64,000 nt of DNA from positions 434,001-498,000 of the forward strand of contig CAKMXJ010000002.1 of assembly GCA_928724745.1 (NCBI GenBank). The letters are read 5' to 3'. Below are positions 29,951-38,693 of the stretch, one piece after another (the stretch's first letter is position 1; the number at the start of each line of letters is the position of its first letter). Position numbers and translations under genes: made by a program. The notes beneath the pieces were generated by a model. It was not told where the DNA came from, did no database searches, and was given only the letters and a program-made list of their open reading frames with translations. Source of the DNA: Anthracocystis setariae. Lineage: Eukaryota; Basidiomycota; Ustilaginomycetes; Ustilaginales; Ustilaginaceae.

Positions 29951-32900
29951 ATGACTATCACACCCATCACCGACAGTGACAGTCTTATCGCCCCCTACAA
30001 TGCAAGGATGAGCTGCAATGCAATTCTCGACGATGCCATTCAGCTGGCTCACGATCAGACGGTCGTCTCTTTCATCAAGTGTACCGATCCCTTCGAGTGG
30101 CAACCTGTCACAGGTGCTGACCTCGACCGATGCATCAGGGCTGCCACAGCCCACTACGCCCGTCACATCAAACCCAGGCGAGCCGATCAGCCAGCCAGTG
30201 TCGTTGGCCTGTTCGCCGAATCCAACTTCAATCTCTTGATCGCTCAGATGGCTCTGATGCGTCTCGGCTACGGTGCTGTCCTCATCTCTCCCAACAACTC
30301 AATTCCCGCCGCCGTCCATCTTGTCAAGGCCACCAGCAGCTTTGTTCTCTTGCATGGTCCCGACAAGGCCAGTGACGCCCAAGACGTCCAAAAAGCCCTA
30401 CACGATACTCAACCTCTGCCCACCATCCCGCTCTTCGATGTCCAACAACTCGTCCTTACCAACCAGCTGCCGCCGCCCACCACGAGCAAGGACCCTTTCC
30501 GCGCCGACATTCCCTTCCAGCAGCAGGAAAAAGAGCCAGCTTTCGTTCTACACTCTAGCGGTAGCACCGGCTTCCCTAAACCTTTCACCTATACCCATGA
30601 GGTGTATGTCACCATCGTTGCTGATTACTGCCCCTACGACATTTTTTGCACCCCTCCCCTGTATCATGGCTTCGGCTGTGCCGTTGCTTGGAGGACACTT
30701 GCGCATCGACGCAACCTCTATCTCTTCTCCGCAACCATCCGACCTGATCTCGTCGTCAAAGCATATCATACTAGCACCGCCCAGGTCTTCTTTGCCGTAC
30801 CGTTCACTTACAAGGTGCTCAGCGAAGATGAGCAAGGTCTCAACATCCTTCAAAGTGCCCAAATGTGCATCTTCAGTGGCGCCCCATGTCCCAAAGAGGT
30901 AGGCGACATGCTCGTGGACAAAGGTGTCAAGCTTGTCGCTTTCCTCGGCTCCACAGAAAGTGGTCAAAACATGGACAGCATTCGTGACTTTGAAACGGAC
31001 AAAGGCTGGAACGTCCTGCGCCCATCCCTACGATGCCATCCCTACCTCAATTTCGAGAACGTCGGCAAGACCGACGAAGGACCTTACCAACTTGTTGTTC
31101 TTTCTGGCTGGAAGGCCCTGTGCAAAACCAACCGTCCCGACGGAAGCTATGCCACTGGTGACCTCTACGAAATTGCCCGTCGCGATGACGGCAGCATCCA
31201 TGGCTATGTATATCTCGGCAGAGGCGATGATACCCTTGTTCACCTCAACGGTGAAAAGACCAACCCGGTTCCCATGGAACAGAGCTTCAGGTCATCTCCG
31301 CTCATCCGCGACTGTTTGGTCTTCGGCGCCGGCCAGCCCTGCACAGGTGCCATTATCATTCCATACGAGCATGCCTGGGAAGCGGTGGCACATCTGTCCG
31401 AGCAAGACCGTCAGGCCACACTCAAAAAGCAAATCGAACCATTGCTGCGTCAAGTCAATTCGCAGTGCCCCTCCCACTCGCGTCTCGTACCGGAGATGAT
31501 CCGCTTTGCCTCTCCCGACGCTCGCTTCCCCGTTGCTGACAAGGGAAGTATCAAGCGCACCCCTGCCAACGACCTCTTCGCCAACGAGATTGCTCAACTC
31601 TACTCCGAATTCGATCTCGGAACTTCGACGCCTGACAAGGCCAAGACACTGATCCAGTCCCGGGAGCAGCTTGCGTCCTTGCTCAAGAGCATCTTGGAAC
31701 AATTCCTGGATCTCAAGCTCGATGGCAAAGAGGACAAGGATCTCACCTACCTTGGCGTTGATTCTGTTATGGACAGCCAGATTCGTAGCCAGATCCATCG
31801 CTCGATCCGAATCGCCCGCCCTCTGCCGGGAACGATGGTGTTTCAGCACCCCACGCTGCATAAGCTCACGGATGCGGTCTATCGGCACATTCAAAGTGGC
31901 ACTGCCGAAGCTCTCTCCGCGAGCGAACAGAAACAGCAACGCGAGCGCAAGATTTACCACATGCTCGAAACGCTGCGCTCGCAACTCAAGGTCCGTGAAC
32001 AGAGCTTGGTGGAAAAGGCGCAATCTGGCGAGAAGGAGGTCGTCGTTCTCACGGGAGCCACAGGCTCGTTGGGCGCCCACATTCTGGATCAATTGCGCTG
32101 CAAGCCCAGCGTCGCCAAAGTCATCTGTCTCAATCGTGCCAAGAGCCATCAAGACGCCGGGAATCGAACAAACGAGTCTCTGCAGGCCCGTGGACTCGCC
32201 ACAATCAAGGCCGATGACAGCGTGCAGGTCGTTTCGCTTGGGACCGACATTAGCCAGCCCCGTCTTGGCCTGTCACAGAAAGAGTTCGACGATCTCGCGG
32301 CCACTGTGACTTGTGTGATCCACAACGGATGGCCAGTCAACTTTGTCATGTCGGTCGACTCTTTCCAGCCCGTCCTTGACGGCACTGTTCAGCTCATGAA
32401 CCTTGCTGGCCAGAGCACCGGCTGCCGCGCTCCTCGCTTTATCTTCTCCTCATCTGTCTCGGTGGCACTTGCCAGCTTCAGACCTGCCATCGCCGAGGAG
32501 TTCTACGACCACCTCGACAACACCATCCCGATGGGCTACGCAGAGTCCAAGTGGATCACCGAACGCCTCTGTCGCGATGCAACGAGCTTGATCGGAGGTG
32601 GGATCGAGGCCGTGGTGATGAGAATCGGCCAGATGGTGGGAGACAGATCAGGAGGGATCTGGAACGAAACTGAAGCCCCACCGCTTCAGATCAAGAGTGC
32701 CCAGATCATCGGCTGTCTTCCTGACAGCAACCACGATCTGTTTTGGCTTCCGGTCGATACTGCTGGCCTCATCGCAGCTCAGCTTACAACTGCACCTTTG
32801 ACTGATGCATCTGTTCTCGTTCACGTCGTCAGTGAGGAAGGCATGCCGTGGAAGACGGCGCTGGACACGCTCGCTGCGCCTGAAAATCTGGGCAACTCAT

Positions 32901-33175
32901 TCGAAGCGGTTCCTTATGGCGAGTGGGTTGCTCGGCTGGAGAGGTCCGATCCCAATCCAAGCAGGAACCCGACGATCAAGCTGATCGACCATTTCCGTGG
33001 CATGAAGCAGGATGTCGAAAGTGGACAACAAGGCAGGTTCGAAACGACCAAGTTGAAGCAGCTTTTTGCTTCGTCTCCTGTGCGGAAAGAGGTGGTCGAG
33101 GGACTTGGTGCGTATAAGCCGGAGTATCTGACCACTACCGTAGCTGCTTGGAAGCGCTCTGGCTTCTTGAACTGA
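29951..33175 (+). CDS. NRPS-like enzyme, adenylation-thiolation-reductase (A-T-R)
   Basis: The first ATG in the frame is at 29951; upstream codons lack an ATG. The product is 1074 aa with no intron. The adenylation domain covers about residues 15-540 (FVLHSSGSTGFPKPFTYTH, GSTESG, YLGRGDD, and the catalytic Lys in DKGSIKRTP). A thiolation domain at about 555-640 carries the phosphopantetheine Ser in LGVDSVMD. A C-terminal thioester reductase starts with TGATGSLGAHIL (NADPH site), with YAESK giving the Tyr/Lys pair. There is no condensation domain. Such enzymes activate one carboxylic acid, load it on the carrier arm and release it reductively as an aldehyde or alcohol; Lys2 and fungal aryl-acid reductases share the layout. 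This one lacks Lys2's long N-terminus, so a specialised-metabolism substrate is more likely. Confidence 0.92.
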   Translation: MTITPITDSDSLIAPYNARMSCNAILDDAIQLAHDQTVVSFIKCTDPFEWQPVTGADLDRCIRAATAHYARHIKPRRADQPASVVGLFAESNFNLLIAQMALMRLGYGAVLISPNNSIPAAVHLVKATSSFVLLHGPDKASDAQDVQKALHDTQPLPTIPLFDVQQLVLTNQLPPPTTSKDPFRADIPFQQQEKEPAFVLHSSGSTGFPKPFTYTHEVYVTIVADYCPYDIFCTPPLYHGFGCAVAWRTLAHRRNLYLFSATIRPDLVVKAYHTSTAQVFFAVPFTYKVLSEDEQGLNILQSAQMCIFSGAPCPKEVGDMLVDKGVKLVAFLGSTESGQNMDSIRDFETDKGWNVLRPSLRCHPYLNFENVGKTDEGPYQLVVLSGWKALCKTNRPDGSYATGDLYEIARRDDGSIHGYVYLGRGDDTLVHLNGEKTNPVPMEQSFRSSPLIRDCLVFGAGQPCTGAIIIPYEHAWEAVAHLSEQDRQATLKKQIEPLLRQVNSQCPSHSRLVPEMIRFASPDARFPVADKGSIKRTPANDLFANEIAQLYSEFDLGTSTPDKAKTLIQSREQLASLLKSILEQFLDLKLDGKEDKDLTYLGVDSVMDSQIRSQIHRSIRIARPLPGTMVFQHPTLHKLTDAVYRHIQSGTAEALSASEQKQQRERKIYHMLETLRSQLKVREQSLVEKAQSGEKEVVVLTGATGSLGAHILDQLRCKPSVAKVICLNRAKSHQDAGNRTNESLQARGLATIKADDSVQVVSLGTDISQPRLGLSQKEFDDLAATVTCVIHNGWPVNFVMSVDSFQPVLDGTVQLMNLAGQSTGCRAPRFIFSSSVSVALASFRPAIAEEFYDHLDNTIPMGYAESKWITERLCRDATSLIGGGIEAVVMRIGQMVGDRSGGIWNETEAPPLQIKSAQIIGCLPDSNHDLFWLPVDTAGLIAAQLTTAPLTDASVLVHVVSEEGMPWKTALDTLAAPENLGNSFEAVPYGEWVARLERSDPNPSRNPTIKLIDHFRGMKQDVESGQQGRFETTKLKQLFASSPVRKEVVEGLGAYKPEYLTTTVAAWKRSGFLN

Positions 33176-33340
33176 AGTCATGCACCCCACCCTGCTGCGC
33201 TCCGGCTATCTCGTCAAGGCTGTTCTCAACATAGCCCCATGAAATTGCAATGATACTGATACGAACACAGCTCGAGGCGGCAGCCGACCCAGCGGGCTAT
33301 TGGCGGGACCATCGACCTGTTAGGAGTGTGTGTGGGGGAA

Positions 33341-33460
33341 GGTGCCGTGGCGAAGAGGCTAAACTAGCCAAAAAAACCATTTGTTCAACACATCTGGGAG
33401 AGGGAGGAAACAAGTGCTCTAATCCTGCTGAGACTGGGGGTTCAAATCCCCTACTGCACC
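33341..33460 (+). tRNA. tRNA-like Pol III unit, possibly degenerate or intron-containing
   Basis: An A-box match (TGGCGAAGAGG, 33348-33358) and a B-box match (GGTTCAAATCC, 33439-33449) are followed by a T5 run at 33471-33475, a Pol III terminator. The ends GGTGCCG and CTGCACC pair at six of seven positions. The T-arm GGGGG-TTCAAAT-CCCCT is good. An ATTTG/CAAGT pair (33379-33383 with 33411-33415) could be an anticodon stem around TTCAA, which would suggest Leu(CAA) with an intron. However, there are too many bases between D-arm and anticodon arm and one extra base after the T-arm. A tRNA pseudogene or tRNA-derived SINE is equally possible. Confidence 0.4.
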
Positions 33461-33813
33461 GTGCCTGAGGTTTTTAGCAGCGTGTTTCTCATAGGACCCG
33501 GTCACGGCAACTGAAGTCAAGGCCTTGCCTATTGGGACTCTTCGTTGCGGCACTCAAGGCCAAAGCATACTGCAGTAGTTCATGCACTGGCGAGCTTTTA
33601 GTTTCTTGAATCAGTAGTTGACAGGAGTCTGCATGGGTAGCTATTCAAGGCCTCGGACGGACTCCCTTAACCAAAGTTGACTACATCAACAACATCCATA
33701 ACGACTGACAACGGAGTGGGCGCGAAGTCTTTTTTACACCATGCTCGAGCACACGCACTAGTTCAGAGTGGTGGGAGACCGACTCATGAAGTTTTCTGGT
33801 ACTTCTCGTTTTG

Positions 33814-33944
33814 CCCCACTTTTTATCACCCTACTCAATTGTTTGAATGATGTCGTGGTGGGAGTTCGGCCGTGGTCCCCACTCAGCTACCACACGATGA
33901 GGGGAGACTGCTGTGTGGTAATCGGCACGGGAGAGGGATATAAG
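33814..33944 (+). promoter_or_regulatory. GH51 promoter: TATA-like element and two Mig1/CreA-type sites
   Basis: CCCCAC (reverse complement GTGGGG, fitting SYGGRG) occurs at 33814-33819 and 33877-33882. TATAAG lies at 33939-33944, about 80 bp before the start codon. Such sites mediate glucose repression of polysaccharidase genes in many fungi. Motifs this short can occur by chance. Confidence 0.35.
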
Positions 33945-34022
33945 GGTCGGTGCCCGTCTGCACCACCCAATTTTCACATCACCACTTTCCATCGATTGTC
34001 TTGTCTTCTTTCAACGATCGGA

Positions 34023-36207
34023 ATGAAGACCTTCGCTGCAGCCCTAGCTGCCATTCTGGCTGTCACCGCCCATGGTAAGACCTCTTCCCATATCGTAAAC
34101 ATGTTGACACGTGACGATGACTGACGTTGGAATTCTGTTTGAGGAACTAGGTGCTGCTGTTCCAACCCAGGACCAGTCCAACCCTGTTCCGGGCCCCGCT
34201 GATTCTAAGCCCGTGACCATCCGCGATGGCATCCAAGTCACCAATGGAGCTGGCCTACCCTACCTGAACAGTCTGACTCTTGAGCTCGACCCGAAGCCCA
34301 AGGCCAAGTGCATGTACGACATGGACACGTTTGTCGAAGGCAACCTCAACTATGGCACCGACGGTGGTCTCTATGCCGAGATGATCCGGAACCGTGCCTT
34401 CCAGTCTCCCGCCGATGCTGGTTTCGGTGCTGGCAGCAGCGACGCGATCGGTTCGGGCTCGCTTACAGGTTGGCAGCCTGTCGACGACTCAAAGCTCGAA
34501 TTGACCAAAGACAAGCCCCTGTCTGCTGCTCTTCCTCAGTCTGCCAAGATCTCTTGCGAGGGCAAGAAGCAAGGCGCAAGCTGCGGTATCAAGAACCTCG
34601 GCTTCTTTGGTATGCCTATCGAAACTGGTGAGGCCTACAATGCCAGTTTCTACATCCGCACCGACACGCCCAAGAAGATCAGCCTGCGTTATGGCTTGTT
34701 CAACAACGACCTTACTGAATCGTTCGGCCAGCGTGCCGAGATCATCGAGATCGGCAGCAACTGGATGCCGTTGCATGCGGTGTTCAAGCCCATCAAGGGA
34801 GCCGATGGGATCAACAATGTGTTTGCTATTTCGACTGACAGTGACATCGGTTCGTTCCAGGTCAACTTGATCAGCTTGTTCCCTACCACGTTCGAAGGCA
34901 CCGTTGCCAGGAAGGATTTGGCCGAGAAGATGCTCAAGTTCAGGCCCAAGGCCATCCGCTATCCGGGCGGCAACGATCTTGGCGGGCAAACGATCGCCTC
35001 GCGCTTCCAGTGGAACAACACCATCGGACCGTTGATCGACCGACCCGGTCGACTGGGCAACTGGGCTGGTTGGAACACTGAAGGTCTCGGTGTTGTTGAG
35101 ATGTACAACTTCATCACCAAGGTCGGAGCTCGTCTCATCGTCGGTCTGTGGGCGGGCGTCGACGCCAACAGTGACACTGTACCGCTCGCAGACTTTGAAC
35201 CGTACGTGCAGCAGCAGGTGGACTTTGTCCACTTCCTCCTCGACACGGAGGGCAAGTTTGCTGACCTGCGAGTCAAGAGCGGTGGTCCTCAGAAGCCCTA
35301 CGATGTCCAGGCATTTATGATCGGTAACGAGGTCGGTAAGACTCCTACCGTCGCGTACCAGACTCGATTCGACAAGATCGTCGCTGCACTCAAGAAAGAT
35401 TTCGCCAACCACAAGGGCTTCGATGAGATTGACCTGATCGCATCGGCTCCGATCGTTGTCCCTACTGGCTTCAAGTACCGAATTGATCTGGTCAACCAGC
35501 CCATCTACGGCACTCCTGCTGACTTTGTTGCAAAGTACCGCATGTACGACGACGCATCGCGAACCAACAACACCGTCTTTTACAATATGGAGTTCGCCGT
35601 TATCAACTCGGGCATGGAGCCGGATGACAACATCTGGCTCGGTACTGGCCGTCTCCACCACAGCATCATCCAGGGTTCGCTCGCCGAGTCGATCTTTATC
35701 CTCGGGATGGAAAACAACTGTGATATCGTGCGCGGCGCCGCTTATGCACCGGAGCTGGCTAACGAGTCGGATAAGCGAGCTGCTCAGTCCACGCCAGGTC
35801 TGCTCGAGTTCGACACCACCAAGGTCGTCGGCTCCACCTCGTGGTTGATGCAATCGCTTATCAGTGCCAACCGCATCAGCCAAAGCCTAGTGATCAAGAA
35901 CAGCAAGGAGCTCGAGAAGTACAACATCTACGTCTCTGCTGGCTTCGATGACAAGGGCAGTGTTGTGGTCAAGATCATCAACTACAGTAAGGATAAAAAG
36001 AGTGTGACCATCAACACTGGTGTTCCGGTTGGCAGCGCTGAATGCTCCGAGGTGGCTGGCGAGACTCCGGTGGATTCGAACACTCTCGAGAAGCAGAGCG
36101 TTCACACCACTACTTGCCAGGCTAAGGCTGCTGGAACTTCGGTCTCGGTCGACTTGAAGAAGTGGTCGATGACTGTGATCACCGCTCCTTGCCACGTCCA
36201 TGCCTAA
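34023..36207 (+). CDS. Secreted alpha-L-arabinofuranosidase (GH51), two exons
   Basis: Exon 1 (34023-34074) encodes a signal peptide (MKTFAAALAAILAVTAHG). The donor GTAAGA is at 34075, the branch-like ACTGAC at about 34120, and the acceptor CTAG ends at 34150, so the intron is 76 bp. Exon 2 (34151-36207) joins in phase and the product is about 702 aa. The domain order is that of GH51: an N-terminal sandwich region, a carbohydrate-binding-like block, then the (beta/alpha)8 core with KAIRYPGGNDLGG and the acid/base Glu in FMIGNEVG. The nucleophile is probably the Glu of FYNMEFAV. A C-terminal beta domain follows. The enzyme releases L-arabinose from arabinoxylan or pectin side chains outside the cell, a function expected of a plant-associated fungus. 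Several N-glycosylation sequons (NNTI, NNTV) are present. Confidence 0.92.
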
Positions 36208-36589
36208 GTGACGCTTTCGAGCTTCGACATGCAATCGATGCTCGTCTCTTTGCCCCTGCTTCATTCCTTCTCATCTCCGTGAAAAATCAATCTCTGCTTT
36301 CACCGTTGCTACAATCTTACGTTTTCCAACGTCCTGCATTCTGAATCTAGTGTGGTCTAATGTTGAGCATTGGTGAGTCTGTTTGATGGGTGGATGAGGG
36401 CCGTCAAGTAATGCTTCAACCATCATCGCGCTCGGACCTCTCATGAAAACAATTCATTTTTGGCATTCAAGGCTTGGACCCTGGATTCCAAGGCCGTCCC
36501 TTTCGTTCGCTTTGCTTCAACATCACCGTCTAGTCGAGAACAGCGACGCTCAGCTGCATGGTCTTGGCTCGCTGACAACCACTCAGATC
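36208..36589. other. Intergenic before EAF-like gene
   Basis: About 380 bp. The EAF-like frame is open back to an ATG at 36443 inside this stretch, but the extra residues look non-coding. No separate gene. Confidence 0.5.
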
Positions 36590-38242
36590 ATGAGCCAAGA
36601 CAAACATCGTCGCTTCTACGACGTGGCGATTGAGCCGTCAGCTCTTGATTTCTTTCAGACGACAGCGCAATCGATCCAGTACAAAGATCCTGAGCGCACT
36701 GCCTCCCACGACAATCTCGCTGCCCTCCCCAACTACTTTGCATTGAACTTCAACTTCAAGCCCGACTCAACGCACGACTGCAAGAAGGGCGCACTCTTTC
36801 AACCGGGACCTAGCCGGAGTTCGGCTGCAGATTGGCAACTAGAACTGGACGACGACAAGTCCGCCGCTGCTTCCGACAATGACAATGGCCCAACGGAGAA
36901 GTCGGCGCACGTATTCACAGGGCCGCAGACAGCGGCAAAGACATACGATGTGGTATTGGTGTGGGATCAAGCAGCTCAGACATACCGTCTGGACCGTGTC
37001 GCTGCAATGTTCTCGCTCAAGTATGAGCGATCCAAGACTACGCTGAGTTCTCAAAGCCAAGAAGTCTGGGAGAGCGATGCAAAGAAACCAAAGAAGCGGT
37101 CTGCAGGTGACTCCTCAGCAGTACCTCGCTTGGCACAATCTACCCCGGTCACCGCCCAACCGTCTTCGTCTAGCAGCAGCAGCTCCAGTACAGGACTCAG
37201 ACTGCGCAGCCGCAAAGGTGTGGTAGCAACCCCGCTGCGAAGGTCCTCACGAAGCAGCTTGCCGGTGGAAATGGAAGAGTTTGATGATAAGACACCGGCT
37301 TCGGCTGCTCAAAAACCGCCAGCCGAGGTTCAAGGAAGCACGGACACGAGAAAGGTCCGTACTTCGACGCATGGAGATCATCCGACTTCGATGCCAGACT
37401 CTACCAGTGGTCTGCGTCGTAGTCGGCGCCATCCGACTCAAGCTCAACCGGACGGAAGCAAAAGTCCCCCGCTTGAACCTGCGGAGAAGCGGAAGCCTGA
37501 GACCGACACCCCTATCAACAAACATGTGGACGAGACGACCGAAGATGAGGATGACGAATTGGCGCTCGAGCTGGAAAAGGAGCTGGAACGTGAACTTGAT
37601 ATCGAAATGGAAGATGCTAGCGACAGCGACAGACCGGCATCACCGCCTCGAGGTAGGGCAGTGGCGCCCGTCAAGTCAATGGTCAGTCGAGCCCTTTCAC
37701 CCGTCTCGCGACTCAAATCGAGCGACAGGCAAAGCAAAGTTAGCACGCCCAAGGCCCACACACCCGAGGCAGAGGATGTAGTACGCTCGACCCCAGCGGA
37801 AGATCCACCGACGCGATCAAAGACAACTGCTTCTATCGGGCTAGGATTACAGCAGACAGGCGTGGGGATAACACCGACAGCCTCTCCTCACCTTGAAACT
37901 GCAAGTCCGACACCCGCCCTGATGGAATTCGAATCTTGCGAAGGCGAGCCACACGTTCAGGCTCCGTCGAAAGTAGATGACGATGAATCAGAGGAAGGGC
38001 GGGAGGAGGAGGATGACGATGATCTCGACGACTTTGCAGCTGAGCTCGATATGAGTCTTGCTGAGGTCCCTGCTCCTGCTCCTGCTCCGGCAATGGAGAG
38101 AAGAAGGAGCAGTCGAGGTCTCAATCCCATTCAAAACACTACAGACTCCTTCTCGAGCAGCAGGCCGCAAAGACAAGTGCGCAAGGCGTATGGTCTCGGT
38201 GGACCTCGGCAAGAAGAGGAAGATTTGGAAGATAGTGATTGA
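36590..38242 (+). CDS. EAF-like RNA polymerase II elongation factor subunit
   Basis: I start at the ATG at 36590 (MSQDKHRRFYDVAIEP), giving 550 aa; an in-frame ATG at 36443 would add 49 residues of poor coding character. Residues about 8-160 resemble the EAF N-terminal domain. They include FALNFNFKP and YDVVLVWDQAAQTYRLDR, leading to a basic SLKYERSK strand. EAF proteins pair with ELL in metazoans and fission yeast to raise Pol II elongation. The rest is disordered, with Ser-rich tracts, an acidic helix (ELALELEKELERELDIEME, 190 residues before the end) and a basic tail. Such acidic tails act as activation surfaces. The call rests on pattern memory of a short, weakly conserved domain. Confidence 0.65.
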   Translation: MSQDKHRRFYDVAIEPSALDFFQTTAQSIQYKDPERTASHDNLAALPNYFALNFNFKPDSTHDCKKGALFQPGPSRSSAADWQLELDDDKSAAASDNDNGPTEKSAHVFTGPQTAAKTYDVVLVWDQAAQTYRLDRVAAMFSLKYERSKTTLSSQSQEVWESDAKKPKKRSAGDSSAVPRLAQSTPVTAQPSSSSSSSSSTGLRLRSRKGVVATPLRRSSRSSLPVEMEEFDDKTPASAAQKPPAEVQGSTDTRKVRTSTHGDHPTSMPDSTSGLRRSRRHPTQAQPDGSKSPPLEPAEKRKPETDTPINKHVDETTEDEDDELALELEKELERELDIEMEDASDSDRPASPPRGRAVAPVKSMVSRALSPVSRLKSSDRQSKVSTPKAHTPEAEDVVRSTPAEDPPTRSKTTASIGLGLQQTGVGITPTASPHLETASPTPALMEFESCEGEPHVQAPSKVDDDESEEGREEEDDDDLDDFAAELDMSLAEVPAPAPAPAMERRRSSRGLNPIQNTTDSFSSSRPQRQVRKAYGLGGPRQEEEDLEDSD

Positions 38243-38693
38243 TGCCATGTGTGCCTGAACTTTCACAATGCTACTTTGCAGAATGAACGAAGATATGCTG
38301 ATATGACCGACTGTTGCGCCAAGATGCTCTTGCGATTCTTGTCTCCGGAGTGGTCACATGGGCAGTTCCGGCTATTAGACTGGATAAGAATTTCGCGGGC
38401 TCAACTGAAGAGAGACCCTGGCAGCTGGAAAAGCGTGTGTGTGTGTCGATTCAAAGCTCAGTTCCTCTTTTAACCGGAATCGGTTCCGTTGTCCAAACTT
38501 CAATCCTCCTGTCACTACCATCAACTCCTTCTTACCGACATCGCAAATTGCTGTGATGAGCCACAGTGAACCTCTTGACAACGCTGAAACCCCGAAACGG
38601 TACTGATACAGCTTCACACTACGCACCGGATGGAGGCGTGACGCATACGCTTTCCTTGCTCAGTCTGAGCCAAAAGTCACCCTGTCCAAGCAA
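38243..38693. other. Intergenic before Zn2Cys6 gene
   Basis: About 450 bp between two plus-strand genes. No gene or clear element is visible. Confidence 0.5.

Larger units (their letters stand above)
33176..34022. other. Intergenic with tRNA-like unit and GH51 promoter
   Basis: The stretch holds the 3' flank of the NRPS-like gene, the tRNA-like Pol III unit at 33341-33475, and the GH51 upstream region with a TATA-like element and two Mig1/CreA-type sites. No protein gene is supportable here. Confidence 0.55.

Noticed and set aside
31292..32152. 286-codon minus-strand frame
   Set aside because: Antisense of the NRPS-like gene.
34489..35883. 464-codon minus-strand frame
   Set aside because: Antisense shadow of the GH51 gene, with no domain of its own.
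36443..36589. N-terminal extension of the EAF-like protein from the ATG at 36443
   Set aside because: The added 49 residues look like translated leader, while MSQDKHRRFYDV directly precedes the domain.
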